A stretch of 64,000 nt of DNA, taken from NCBI RefSeq assembly GCF_036320965.1, contig NC_092238.1, positions 22,523,001 through 22,587,000 on the forward strand, read 5' to 3'. Below are positions 53,183-63,791 of the stretch, one piece after another; position 1 is the stretch's first letter, and every line of letters starts with the position of its first letter. The notes under the pieces are model-generated. The model did no database searches. It was not told the origin of the DNA and saw only the letters and a program-made list of their open reading frames with translations. Source of the stretch: Panulirus ornatus. Lineage: Eukaryota > Arthropoda > Malacostraca > Decapoda > Palinuridae. A program made the position numbers and the translations under genes.

Positions 53183-54770
53183 TGTACCAGTACTGGCCGG
53201 GATGATGTATAGTACCAGTACTGGCCGGAATGATGTGTTGATCCATAGTACCATTAATGTTGGACTTTCATTATTGTCCACTGTGCCAGTACTAGACTGG
53301 CTGGGAATTTTGGTCCATTTTATTTGTTCTTGCCTGGTTAACAATTTTCTTCCTTTTTACCAGTAGTGACTGGGATGACAGTATTGGTCCTTAATAGTAA
53401 TGGCCGCAGTGACAATGATGATTCATTGTACCAGTATTGGCCAGGACGACAGTGTTGTTCCTTGTCACCAATACTGGCTGGGATGAGTGTTGGTCCATAG
53501 AACCAGTACCAGCCAGGATGACAGGCTTGGTCCATTCTACCACTACCGACTATGTTGGTCCAATTGGCTAGTATTGCTCTAAATTACTGTTGGCCCAAAC
53601 TACCAGAATTGGCTGGAATTAGAGTTTGTCCATTGTACCAGTACTGACTGGAATGAGTTCTGCTCAATATTACTAATACTGGCTGGGATAGTAATGTTTG
53701 TCTATTGTAACAGTACTTGCCAGGATGACAATGTTGGTTCATTGTACCATTACTGGCTGGGGTGAGTCTTGATCCAGTGTTGGTAGAGATGAGTGTTGTT
53801 CCATAGTACTGCTATTGGCTGGGATGACAGTGTCTATCTATCATACTAGTGCTGGCCAGATGACAGTCCATAGTACAGTTCTGGGTAGAATGACAAAGTT
53901 GGTCCATTGTACCAATACTGGCCAGGATGACTGTTGGTCCAATGTACCAGTTCTGATCTTGATGACAGTGTTATTCCATTGTACTAATACGTGCTATTCC
54001 ATTGTACTAATACTACCTGTAAGGAGTGTTGGTCCATTGTTTCAATAGTTGCTGGAATAAGGAAGCTGGTCTATTGTAATGGTATTAGTATTGATGACAG
54101 GGTTTGTTCACTGTACCAGTGTTGACCAAGGTATGTGTTGCTTCATTTTATCAGTAATGGATGGGGTGACCAGTGGCCCTAGTACCATCACTAACTAGAA
54201 TGGCCTTTGTACCAGTCCTGGCAAGGATGATAAGCATTTGTCTAGTGTATTAGCACAGGGTGGGAAGACAGAGTTATCAATTGACCAGCACTGGTCAGGA
54301 TAACTGTGTTGACCCATTTCATTATTTCTGGCCAGGATTACTTTGTTGGTCCACTGTACTGGTAGTTGTCAAGATTACATTGTTGGTCCACTGTACTAGT
54401 AGTTGCCAAGATTACATTGTTAGTCCGCCGTATCAGTAGCTGCCAAGATTACATTGTTGGTCCACTGCACCAGTAGTTGCCAAGATTACATTGTTGGTCC
54501 ACTGCACCAGTAGCTGCCAAGATTACATTGTTGGTCCACTGTACCAGTAGTTGCCAGGATGAGCGCTGATCCATTATATCATCACTGGTTGGGATGGGTG
54601 TTGCTCTATTGTACCAGCTCTGGCTGGGGTGGGTGTTGTTCCATTTTACCAATTCTGACAGGAATGACATTTTTGTTCCATGGTACCAGTACTAGCCAGG
54701 ATAAATTGGTCCATTATACCAGCTATGGCTGGGAAGGGTGTTCCTCAGTCTCATCCATGAGCTAAGATCC
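53183..54770. repeat. 37-bp tandem array, old, ~43 copies
   Basis: Period about 37 bp, core ACCAGTACTGGCCAGGATGA, then CAGTGTTGGTCCATTGT. Strong divergence between units except six nearly identical ones at 54345-54550 (TGCCAAGATTACATTGTTGG), a late local amplification in an old array. Confidence 0.92.
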
Positions 54771-57035
54771 ATGCAGAGGATTTTAATATACACCAAAAGG
54801 ATCGGCATGATTCTGGAGGAGCCTGGCATTTTCTTTCTCTTTCCTTAACGATTTGGAACAATTAACTATAAACCCTGCTCAAGTTTTTGACCATTATGAC
54901 CACTCTTCTAATGCACTTGACCTCATTTTTTACTCCTAAACCTTCCCACTGTACTTACACCATTTGTGCCCCTTTCAGACACTTTAACCACAATCTTATT
55001 TTTATTACTTCTAGTTGGGAGCACCTACCCTCTATACCCCTCCTCAAATCCCAACTTTGACACTTTGGGAGAGCTCAGTGGTTATCCCAGCACAGCTTTT
55101 CTATTGACTTCCCTTGGGATGAGTATTGTTTCTCTGGTCAGGATGCCTCATGTTATGCTGAGCAAATAACAGAGGTATTCTTGGCTGGGATGGAGTCCTA
55201 CATCCCATCTTCTAAAGCTTTTTCTCCTCAAACTTGATTTGGTTGCTCCATCTCTGATACCTGTTGCAACAGTGATGGTAGATACTGGGCAATAAAACTC
55301 TTTCCTTACCCGGAAACCTAACCTGCTTTCATTTCTGCTCAAAATAATTGCAAACCTGTTCTTTGAAGAGCCAACAGCACTCTCATAAAAAGAAAGCATG
55401 CTGACTTGACTTCTAATGACAAATCCTTTTATCCCTTAACCAAAGGCATCTCCAATTACTCCTGTATTTCAACATTTCCACCTCTTTATCAACCTGTTCA
55501 ATCCATTGCTAACTTTCCAAATGATAAAGCTGATCTTATTGGCATCTTCTTTTCTTATAACTCAGCTTTGAATGATTCAGATTCTTCTCCTTCTGAAACT
55601 ATGCCATCTCAAATGTTCTGCTCACACAAGTTCTTCCTGGTACTTTCCCAGATCCAGGTAGACAAGTTGTATGGCTCACATGGCATACCTCTTTGAGTTC
55701 TAAGGGGATGTGCCTCTGAGCTAGCATAAATCCTTGCTCACTTAGTTTGCATCTGTGTAAAAACTCAAGACTTTCCTTTCACATGGAAGCAAGCCTTGGT
55801 GCAGCCCATCCCTCTGAAAGGAGACTGCTCAACCCTTCCAACTATTGACCCATTGCTCTCACTTTTGTTATCTCCAAATTCTTTGAAGCTCTGTCTAGAT
55901 CTCACTTTCTCAAATACTTACCATCCCATTCCCTTCTTTTGGATCACTGTATGGATTTTACAGTTCTAGGCCCACTGGTGACTTCTCTCCAATGTGACTC
56001 ACCTCTGGTCCTCCTCTCCATAGGATTTTGATAAATGCTTTGTCATAATCCTCAACATCTCCAAAGCATTTGACAGAGTTAGGCTTAAGGTTTTTCTTTT
56101 TAAACTCCCTTCCTATAGTTTCTCTTTGTTCCCTAATGCATAGTTTCCTCTGGCTGTTCCATCTCAGTAGTCAATGACTGACCAACATCCCTCCCCTGTT
56201 CTATCAATAGTAGGGTTCCTCAGAATTCTGTTTTATCACCTACTCTTTCTCTTCTCTCCATAAATGATCTCTCTTCTACTTCTAACCCTATTCACTCTTA
56301 TGTCGATGATTGCACCTATCATACTTCTATTCACTATTCTCCCTCTCCCTTTAATGCTCATTCTTTTGCTTGTAATGATTATATTTCCTCCTTCAATTTG
56401 GACTGAGTAAACTGTAACCTTGTACAATCTAATTATGCTGAAATGCAATTCCTCCCTATATCTTTTTCTAAATCATTTGTTTCCCTCTGTTCAGTTTCAA
56501 AACACCACATTCAAACCTACAATAATATAAATATGTTGGGCATAACCATATGCTCCACCCTGTTCTGGCAAACCCACATAATCAACATCACAAATTCTTG
56601 TTTTCCAGAAGCTAAAAGTGCTGTGTAGACACCATAACTAATTTTCTTATGAGCAGGTGTTTCACATCTACAGTTTTTTTGCTCAAGTATGGAATACACA
56701 TTGTTGGTACTATTTTGGCCATAGTTCTCATGAACTGTCTGCATTTGTCCTAACCCAGAGGTTTGGACCCATATCATGCAATTGGCCATTGCTTCCCACA
56801 CTATGCATGTGGAGACTGGCCACTTGAGGATTGATGGTTATGATGCTTCCTTCTTCCCTCTAACAACTAAGCTGTGGAATTCTCTTCCTTCATATAAACT
56901 TTCTTCCTTTATGAGTCAGGCCTGTAAACATTTACAGAACAAGTAGTTTCTACTTTCTTTTCCTTTATTTTTTACTCAAGATGGCCTTGACTGGGGCATG
57001 TTACTAACCTGTGCCATGTTAGTCACTAAAAAAAA
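54771..57035 (+). mobile_element. Jockey-like LINE, 5'-truncated and degenerate
   Basis: Plus-strand remnant broken by many stops. Readable: DFNIHQKDRHDSGGAWHF (endonuclease GDFN region, about 54778-54832), NDLEQLTINPAQVFDHYDHS (about 54847-54906) and SNALDLIF. The RT has ISKAFDRVRLKVFLFKLPSY in motif A (about 56058-56117) and SVLSPTLSLLSINDLSS followed by SYVDDCT in motifs B/C (about 56230-56317; usual YADD, here YVDD). C-terminal FFPLTTKLWNSLPSYKLSSF lies at about 56850-56910. The UTR ends in A8 near 57035. The arrangement suggests the Jockey superfamily; exact clade unresolved. Confidence 0.8.
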
Positions 57036-57168
57036 GCAAATTTGATGACACATCTATATTCACTGACAAAGTGAGCATACAGTTACCTGCTCAAAATTTC
57101 TTAAATCAGCAGTATGTATTCTGATACATAACAAACACTCATTGACTCACACTGCATTTCTTACTGTT
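57036..57168. other. Unique sequence
   Basis: About 130 bp with no recognised feature between the Jockey-like tail and the small LINE insertion. Confidence 0.45.
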
Positions 57169-57274
57169 ATGTTACCTTATGTAACGGGCCATTTCTTTCG
57201 TCTGTTTCCTTGCGCTACCTCGCAGACGCGGGAGACAGCGACAGAGTATAAAAAAAAAAAAAATAATGTTACCT
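57169..57274 (+). mobile_element. Tiny RTE-like LINE 3' insertion with target-site duplication
   Basis: The LINE tail (GGCCATTTCTTTCGTCTGTT, then TTGCGCTACCTCGCAGACGC) followed by about 13 A, flanked by ATGTTACCT at 57169-57177 and 57266-57274. Insert of about 88 bp. Only the last 70 bases of the element were copied, which shows the 3' tail alone suffices for insertion. Confidence 0.85.
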
Positions 57275-57475
57275 CAAATTATGGTGAAAACGCTGATATC
57301 AGTTACTGTATGTGTGGCAGTGTCATAAGTCTGCTTTCCTATTTGAGGGAGTCACTTTGTTTCCTCAAAACTTTTTAATATAGCATTACATTTAGCTGCA
57401 TTAGGCATTTTGATATACAACACACACTGCCTTTTCTAATGTTATTGAATTAATAGCTTACCTCATTAATGGTGT

Positions 57476-57510
<35 letters not shown>

Positions 57511-57914
57511 CATAGCAGTTGATCTGAATGTTAGGCAGCTCTGCTGAATTTTGATGGCAGAAACACTTTGGTTGTTATACACCACCAAACTATACTAATG
57601 TTTACTAAAAACTGTAAGATTTGTTTTATAGATGTATAATCTATGTACATTACAAATGGAAAATGGTGCAACTAGCAGTGGATTATCTTACACTAGTTAA
57701 TAAATGGCATTAACTGATCAAAAAGCAACACTCAAGGGATGGTGGTTGCATCCAAAAAACAAAATCATTTTTATCAGTTATTCATCTTACACACCAACTT
57801 TGCTTCAAAATGAAGCTAGTGTACTGAGGAATCTTGTGAGACACTAATAACTATCAAAAATTAACCTATAAGAGGTTTGCCTCATGCAAAGCATTTAATT
57901 TTTCCAGTAATAAA
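57275..57914. other. Unique AT-rich sequence with (GA)n
   Basis: Nothing coding recognised. Contains a GAGAGA tract at 57479-57509. Probably intron of the surrounding gene. Confidence 0.5.
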
Positions 57915-59015
57915 TTCATGTTTATGGATGGGGTTGTTAGGGAGGTAAATGCAAGAGTCTTGGAAAGAGGGGCAAGTATGAAGTCTGTTGGGGATGAGAG
58001 AGCTTGGGAAGTGAGTCAGTTGTTGTTCGCTGATGATACAGCGCTGGTGGCGGATTCATGTGAGAAACTGCAGAAGCTGGTGACGGAGTTTGGTAAAGTG
58101 TGTGGAAGAAGAAAGTTAAGAGTAAATGTGAATAAGAGCAAGGTTATTAGGTACAGTAGGGTTGAGGGTCAAGTCAATTGGGAGGTGAGTTTGAATGGAG
58201 AAAAACTGGAGGAAGTGAAGTGTTTTAGATATCTGGGAGTGGATCTGTCAGCGGATGGAACCATGGAAGCGGAAGTGGATCATAGGGTGGGGGAGGGGGC
58301 GAAAATTTTGGGAGCCTTGAAAAATGTGTGGAAGTCGAGAACATTATCTCGGAAAGCAAAAATGGGTATGTTTGAAGGAATAGTGGTTCCAACAATGTTG
58401 TATGGTTGCGAGGCGTGGGCTATGGATAGAGTTGTGCGCAGGAGGATGGATGTACTGGAAATGAGATGTTTGAGGACAATGTGTGGTGTGAGGTGGTTTG
58501 ATCGAGTAAGTAACGTAAGGGTAAGAGAGATGTGTGGAAATAAAAAGAGCGTGGTTGAGAGAGCAGAAGAGGGTGTTTTGAAATGGTTTGGGCACATGGA
58601 GAGAATGAGTGAGGAAAGATTGACCAAGAGGATATATGTGTCGGAGGTGGAGGGAACGAGGAGAAGAGGGAGACCAAATTGGAGGTGGAAAGATGGAGTG
58701 AAAAGGATTTTGTGTGATCAGGGCCTGAACATGCAGGAGGGTGAAAGGAGGGCAAGGAATAGAGTGAATTGGAGCGATGTGGTATACAGGGGTTGACGTG
58801 CTGTCAGTGGATTGAATCAAGGCATGTGAAGCGTCCGGGGTAAACCATGGAAAGCTGTGTAGGTATGTATATTTGCGTGTGTGGACGTGTGTATGTACAT
58901 GTGTATGGGGGGGGTTGGGCCATTTCTTTCGTCTGTTTCCTTGCGCTACCTCGCAACCGCGGGAGACAGCGACGAGGTATAAAAAGAAAAAAAAAAAAAA
59001 AAAAAAATTCAAAAT
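57911..59015 (+). mobile_element. RTE-like LINE copy F, 5'-truncated, young
   Basis: Insertion from about 57917 (within FMDGVV of the RT) through the stop at 58796, short-variant 3' UTR, tail motif and poly(A) to about 59008. AATTCA occurs immediately before (57911-57916 region) and immediately after the poly(A), a probable short target-site duplication. The coding part has no stop or frameshift, so this is one of the youngest copies. Confidence 0.92.
57918..58796 (+). CDS. LINE RT C-terminal half (292 aa), intact remainder
   Basis: Begins at MFMDGVVREVNARVLERG, then QLLFADDTALVADS (RT motif C), FRYLGVDLSADGT, CEAWAMDRVV, HMERM and GRPNWRWKDGV, to VVYRG. It lacks RT motifs A and B because of 5' truncation. 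It shares the SADGT variant (Ser) with copy H, suggesting they are close sisters. Confidence 0.85.
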   Translation: MFMDGVVREVNARVLERGASMKSVGDERAWEVSQLLFADDTALVADSCEKLQKLVTEFGKVCGRRKLRVNVNKSKVIRYSRVEGQVNWEVSLNGEKLEEVKCFRYLGVDLSADGTMEAEVDHRVGEGAKILGALKNVWKSRTLSRKAKMGMFEGIVVPTMLYGCEAWAMDRVVRRRMDVLEMRCLRTMCGVRWFDRVSNVRVREMCGNKKSVVERAEEGVLKWFGHMERMSEERLTKRIYVSEVEGTRRRGRPNWRWKDGVKRILCDQGLNMQEGERRARNRVNWSDVVYRG

Positions 59016-59438
59016 ACTGTACCAACTTTGTTTTTTTTATCTGCACATGGCCAAATACATTATAATTTACATCTCAATTTTTTGCACACACAAATGTTAA
59101 CCATCCTGAATTATGACAAATATGTCGATAGCTCTCCAACTTGCAGTTTAAATCATTTCTTTCCAGTCTACCATCAGGACTGGAAAATGGGTTAAAAATT
59201 CACTTCTATATGATAAGAAAGAAAAAAAGACTGGAGATAAGGCACTTTTAGCTCATGGAATAACAGAGCTCGTGGTACTTGTCCACTCTGCACATAACTA
59301 TTCTACAATTCTGTCCTCTGCATCCTTAAGCATGATTAGCTGCTATTTAACTGGAAAATTACTTCTGATGAAATTATGGAAAAATGTTTTTTTTTCCTGC
59401 CTTACCTAAAATGTTTTTTTAAAATCATCCATGTTCTT
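59016..59438. other. Unique AT-rich sequence, no gene seen
   Basis: About 420 bp, no array, frame or element recognised; presumably intronic. Confidence 0.5.
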
Positions 59439-60190
59439 CCTTTCATTTTTTTTCTTTTTTTGTTTTGTCGCTGTCTCCTGCGTTATCGAGGTAGCACAAG
59501 GAAACAGACGAAAGAATGGCCCAACCCACCCACATACCCATGTATATACATACACGTCCACACACGCAAATATACATACCTATACATCTCAATGTACACA
59601 TATATACACACACAGACATATACATATATACACATATACATAATTCATATTGTCTGACTTTATTCATTCCAATCGCCACCTCGCCACACATGAAATAACA
59701 ACCCCCTCCCCCTCATGTGTGCGAGGTAGCTCTAGGAAAAGACAGCAAAGGCCATATTCGTTCACACCAAGTCTCTAGCTGTCATGTAATAATGCACCAA
59801 AACCACAGCTCCCTTTCCACATCCAGGCCCCATAGAACTTTCTGTGGTTTACCCCAGATGCTTCACATGCCCTGCTTCAATCCATCGACAGCACGTCAGC
59901 CCAAGTATACCACATCGTTCCAATTCACTCTATTCCTTGCACGCCTTTCAACCTCCTGCATGTTCTGGCCCCGATCACTCAAAATCTTTTTCACTCCATC
60001 TTTCCACCTCCAATTTGGTCTCCCACTTCTCCTCATTCCCTCCACCTCTGACACATATATCCTCTTGGTCAATCTTTCCTCACTCATTCTCTCCAAGTGA
60101 CCAAACCATTTCAAAACACCCTCTTCTGCTCTCTCAACCACACTCTTTTTATTACCACACATCTCTCTTACCCTATTATTACTTACTTGA

Positions 60191-60703
60191 TTAAACCACC
60201 TCACACCACATATTTGTCCTCAAATATCTCATTTCCAGCACATCCACCCTCCTCTGCACAACTCTATCCATAACCCACACCTCGCAACCATACAACATTG
60301 TTGGAACCACTATTCCTTCAAACATACCCATTTTTGCTTTCCAAGATAATGTTCTCGCCTCCCACACATTCTTCAACGCTCCCAGAACTTTCGACCCCTC
60401 CCCCACCCTATGATTCACTTCCGCTTCCATGGTTCCATCCGCTGCCAAATCCACTCCCAGATATCTAAAACACTTTACTTCCTCCAGTTTTTCTCCATTC
60501 AAACTTACCTCCCAATTGACTTGACCCTCAACCCTACTGTACCTAATAACCTTGCTCTTATTCACATTTACTCTCAGCTTTCTTCTTTCACACACTTTAC
60601 CAAACTCAGTCACCAGCTTCTGCAGTTTCTCACATGAATCAGCCACCAGCACTGTATCATCAGCGAACAACAACTGACTCACTTCCCAAGCTCTCTCATC
60701 CAC
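60191..60703 (-). pseudogene. LINE G RT fragment (170 aa)
   Basis: Contains QLLFADDTVLVADS, FRYLGVDLAADGT and CEVWVMDRVVQRR; a one-base insertion near 60212 (CATATTTGTCC) shifts it before the HMERM block. Not functional. Confidence 0.75.
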
Positions 60704-60992
60704 AACAGACTACATACTTGCCCCTCTTTCCAAAACTCTTGCATTCACCTCCCTAACAACCCCATCCATAAACAAATTAAACATGCCTTCTCCAGATCCA
60801 TAAATGCTACATACAAATCCATTTGCTTTTCTAAGTATTTCTCACATACATTATTCACAGCAAACACCTGATCCACACATCCTCTACCACTTCTGAAACC
60901 ACACTGCTCTTCCCAAATCTGATGCTCTGTACATGCCTTCACCCTCTCAATCAATACCCTCCAATATAATTTTCCAGGAATACTCAACAAAC

Positions 60993-62936
60993 TTTTTTTT
61001 TTTTTTTTTTTTCTTATACCTTGTCGCTGTCTCCCGCGCTTGCGAGGTAGCGCAAGGAAACAGACGAAAGAAATGGCCCAACCCCCCCCCCCATACACAT
61101 GTACATACACACGTCCACACACGCAAATATACATACCTACACAGCTTTCCATGGTTTACCCCGGACGCTTCACATGCCTTGATTCAATCCACTGACAGCA
61201 CGTCAACCCCTGTATACCACATCGCTCCAATTCACTCTATTCCTTGCCCTCCTTTCACCCTCCTGCATGTTCAGGCCCCGATCACACAAAATCTTTTTCA
61301 CTCCATCTTTCCACCTCCAATTTGGTCTCCCTCTTCTCCTCGTTCCCTCCACCTCCGACACATATATTCTCTTGGTCAATCTTTCCTCACTCATTCTCTC
61401 CATGTGCCCAAACCATTTCAAAACACCCTCTTCTGCTCTCTCAACCACGCTCTTTTTATTTCCACACATCTCTCTTACCCTTACGTTACTTACTCGATCA
61501 AACCACCTCACACCACACATTTTCCTCAAACATCTCATTTCCAGCACATCCATCCTCCTGCGCACATCTCTATCCATAGCCCACGCCTCGCAACCATACA
61601 ACATTGTTGGAACCACTATTCCTTCAAACATACCCATTTTTGCTTTCCGAGATAATGTTCTCGACTTCCACACATTTTTCAAGGCTCCCAAAATTTTCGC
61701 CCCCTCCCCCACCCTATGATCCACTTCCGCTTCCATGGTTCCATCCGCTGACAGATCCACTCCCAGATATCTAAAACACTTCACTTCCTCCAGTTTTTCT
61801 CCATTCAAACTCACCTCCCAATTGACTTGACCCTCACCCCTACTGTACCTAATAACCTTGCTCTTATTCACATTTACTCTTAACTTTCTTCTTCCACACA
61901 CTTTACCAAACTCAGTCACCAGCTTCTGCAGTTTCTCACATGAATCAGCCACCAGCGCTGTATCATCAGCGAACAACAACTGACTCACTTCCCAAGCTCT
62001 CTCATCCCCAACAGACTTCATACTTGCCCCTCTTTCCAGGACTCTTGCATTTACCTCCCTAACAACCCCATCCATAAACAAATTAAACAACCATGGAGAC
62101 ATCACACACCCCTGCCGCAAACCTACATTCACTGAGAACCAATCACTTTCCTCTCTTCCTACACGTACACATGCCTTACATCCTCGATAAAAACTTTTCA
62201 CTGCTTCTAACAACTTGCCTCCCACACCATATATTCTTAATACCTTCCACAGAGCATCTCTATCAACTCTATCATATGCCTTCTCCAGATCCATAAATGC
62301 TACATACAAATCCATTTGCTTTTCTAAGTATTTCTCACATACATTCTTCAAAGCAAACACCTGATCCACACATCCTCTACCACTTCTGAAACTGCACTGC
62401 TCTTCCCCAATCTGATGCTCTGTACATGCCTTCACCCTCTCAATCAATACCCTCCCATATAATTTACCAGGAATACTCAACAAACTTATACCTCTGTAAT
62501 TTGAGCACTCACTCTTATCCCCTTTGCCTTTGTACAATGGCACTATGCACGCATTCTGCCAATCCTCAGGCACCTCACCATGAGTCATACATACATTAAA
62601 TAACCTTACCAACCAGTCAACAATACAGTCACCCCCTTTTTTAATAAATTCCACTGCAATACCATCCAAACCTGCTGCCTTGCCGGCTTTCATCTTCCGC
62701 AAAGCTTTTACTACCTCTTCTCTGTTTACCAAATCATTTTCCCTAACCCTCTCACTTTGCACACCACCTCGACCAAAACACCCTATATCTGCCACTCTGT
62801 CATCAGACACATTCAACAAACCTTCAAAATACTCATTCCATCTCCTTCTCACATCGCCGCTACTTGTTATCACCTCCCCATTTACGCCCTTCACTGAAGT
62901 TCCCATTTGCTCCCTTGTCTTACGCACCCTATTTAC
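60993..62936 (-). mobile_element. RTE-like LINE copy H, nested in copy G
   Basis: Minus-strand copy with poly(T) (60993-61013) at its 3' side, tail motif, short-variant UTR (to 61202) and coding sequence to about 62936. Copy G's sequence ...AACAAACTT stops at the poly(T) and resumes as TACCTCTGTAATTTGAGC at the other end. The 5' junction shares TACCTC between H and G, i.e. microhomology, and no target-site duplication is visible. Confidence 0.93.
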
Positions 62937-62957
62937 CTCTGTAATTTGAGCACTCAC
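61203..62957 (-). CDS. LINE ORF, linker plus complete RT and C-terminal domain (584 aa)
   Basis: Longest meaningful frame in the window. Residues 1-6 come from the host copy G across the junction; the LINE part starts at EVNRVRKT. Linker about 7-85; KMKAGKAAGLDGI 88-100; NYRGISLLSIPGK 153-165; RT motif A FMDLEKAYD with D223; motif B RQG 281-283; motif C FADD 329-332 with D331 and D332; thumb FRYLGVDL 395-402; C-terminal CEAW 456-459, HMERM 518-522, GRPNWRW 543-549. All RT catalytic residues are present and no frame break is seen, but the endonuclease is missing. It is a 5'-truncated copy, probably not an active gene. The LINE part is very similar to copies F, D and L. Confidence 0.88.
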   Translation of the reverse strand: MSAQITEVNRVRKTREQMGTSVKGVNGEVITSSGDVRRRWNEYFEGLLNVSDDRVADIGCFGRGGVQSERVRENDLVNREEVVKALRKMKAGKAAGLDGIAVEFIKKGGDCIVDWLVRLFNVCMTHGEVPEDWQNACIVPLYKGKGDKSECSNYRGISLLSIPGKLYGRVLIERVKACTEHQIGEEQCSFRSGRGCVDQVFALKNVCEKYLEKQMDLYVAFMDLEKAYDRVDRDALWKVLRIYGVGGKLLEAVKSFYRGCKACVRVGREESDWFSVNVGLRQGCVMSPWLFNLFMDGVVREVNARVLERGASMKSVGDERAWEVSQLLFADDTALVADSCEKLQKLVTEFGKVCGRRKLRVNVNKSKVIRYSRGEGQVNWEVSLNGEKLEEVKCFRYLGVDLSADGTMEAEVDHRVGEGAKILGALKNVWKSRTLSRKAKMGMFEGIVVPTMLYGCEAWAMDRDVRRRMDVLEMRCLRKMCGVRWFDRVSNVRVREMCGNKKSVVERAEEGVLKWFGHMERMSEERLTKRIYVSEVEGTRRRGRPNWRWKDGVKKILCDRGLNMQEGERRARNRVNWSDVVYRG

Positions 62958-63147
62958 CTTTGTCCCCTTTGCCTTTGTACAGTGGCGCTATGCAAGCATT
63001 CCGCCAATCCTCAGGCACCTCACCATGAATCATACATACATTAAATAACTTTACCAACCAGTCAACAATATAGTCACCCCCTTTTTTAATAAATTCCACT
63101 GTAATACCATCGAAACCCGCTGCCTTGCCGGCTTTCATCTTTCGCAA
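62929..63147 (-). pseudogene. LINE G RT entry fragment (72 aa)
   Basis: KMKAGKAAGFDGITVEFIKK to KGDKGECSNYRGK; ends at the H insertion point. Confidence 0.75.
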
Positions 63148-63257
63148 AGCTTTTACTACCTCTTCTCAGTTTACCAAACCATTTTCCCTAACTCTCTCAC
63201 TTTGTACACCACTTCGACCAAAACAACTTATATCTGCCACTCTATCATCAAACACAT

Positions 63258-63783
63258 TCAACAAACCTTCAAAATACTCCATCTCCTTCTCACATCACCA
63301 CTTCTTGTTATCACCTCCCCATTAGCCCCTTTCACTGAAGTTCCCATTTGTTCCCTTGTCTTACGCACTTTATTTACCTCCTTCCAAAACTTCTTTTTAT
63401 TCTCCCTAAAATTTAATGATACTCTCTCACCGCAACTCTCATTTGCCCTCTTTTTCACCTCTTGCACCTTTCTCTTGACCTCCTGTCTCTTTCTTTTATA
63501 CATCTCCCACTCATTTGCATTATTTCCCTGCAGAAATCATCCAAATGCCTCTCTCTTCTCTTTCACTAATAATCTTATTTCTTCATCCCACCACTCACTA
63601 CCCTTTCTAATCTGCCCACCTCCCACGCTTCTCATGCCACAAGCATCTTTTGTGTAAGCCATCACTGCTTCCCTAAATACATCCCATTCCTCCCCACTCC
63701 CCTTACCTCCTTTGTTCTCACCTTTTTCCATTCTGTACTCAGTCTCTCTTGGTACTTCCTCACACATTAATTGCTCTCTTACT
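63258..63783 (-). pseudogene. LINE G linker fragments
   Basis: Two frames: YRMEKGENKGGKGSGEEWDV ... WWDEEIRLLVKEKREAFG (stop at 63537) and MYKRKRQEVKRKVQEVKK ... SGDVRRRW. They mirror copy A. The 5' end diverges from copy A at about 63766, marking the approximate truncation point. Confidence 0.75.
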
Positions 63784-63791
63784 CCTTTCAT

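Larger units (their letters stand above)
59439..63791 (-). mobile_element. RTE-like LINE copy G, long 3' UTR, split by nested copy H
   Basis: Minus-strand copy in two pieces: 3' piece 59447-60992 and 5' piece about 62937-63783. It is flanked by CCTTTCAT at 59439-59446 and 63784-63791, a candidate 8-bp target-site duplication. It has the long 3' UTR (59447-59890). An internal deletion of about 200 bp at 60783 joins FMDLEKA directly to the LFMDG region, removing RT motif B. The 5' piece has a 4-bp deletion near 63279 and a CGA-to-TGA stop at about 63537 in KREAFGR. It is older than copy H. Confidence 0.9.
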
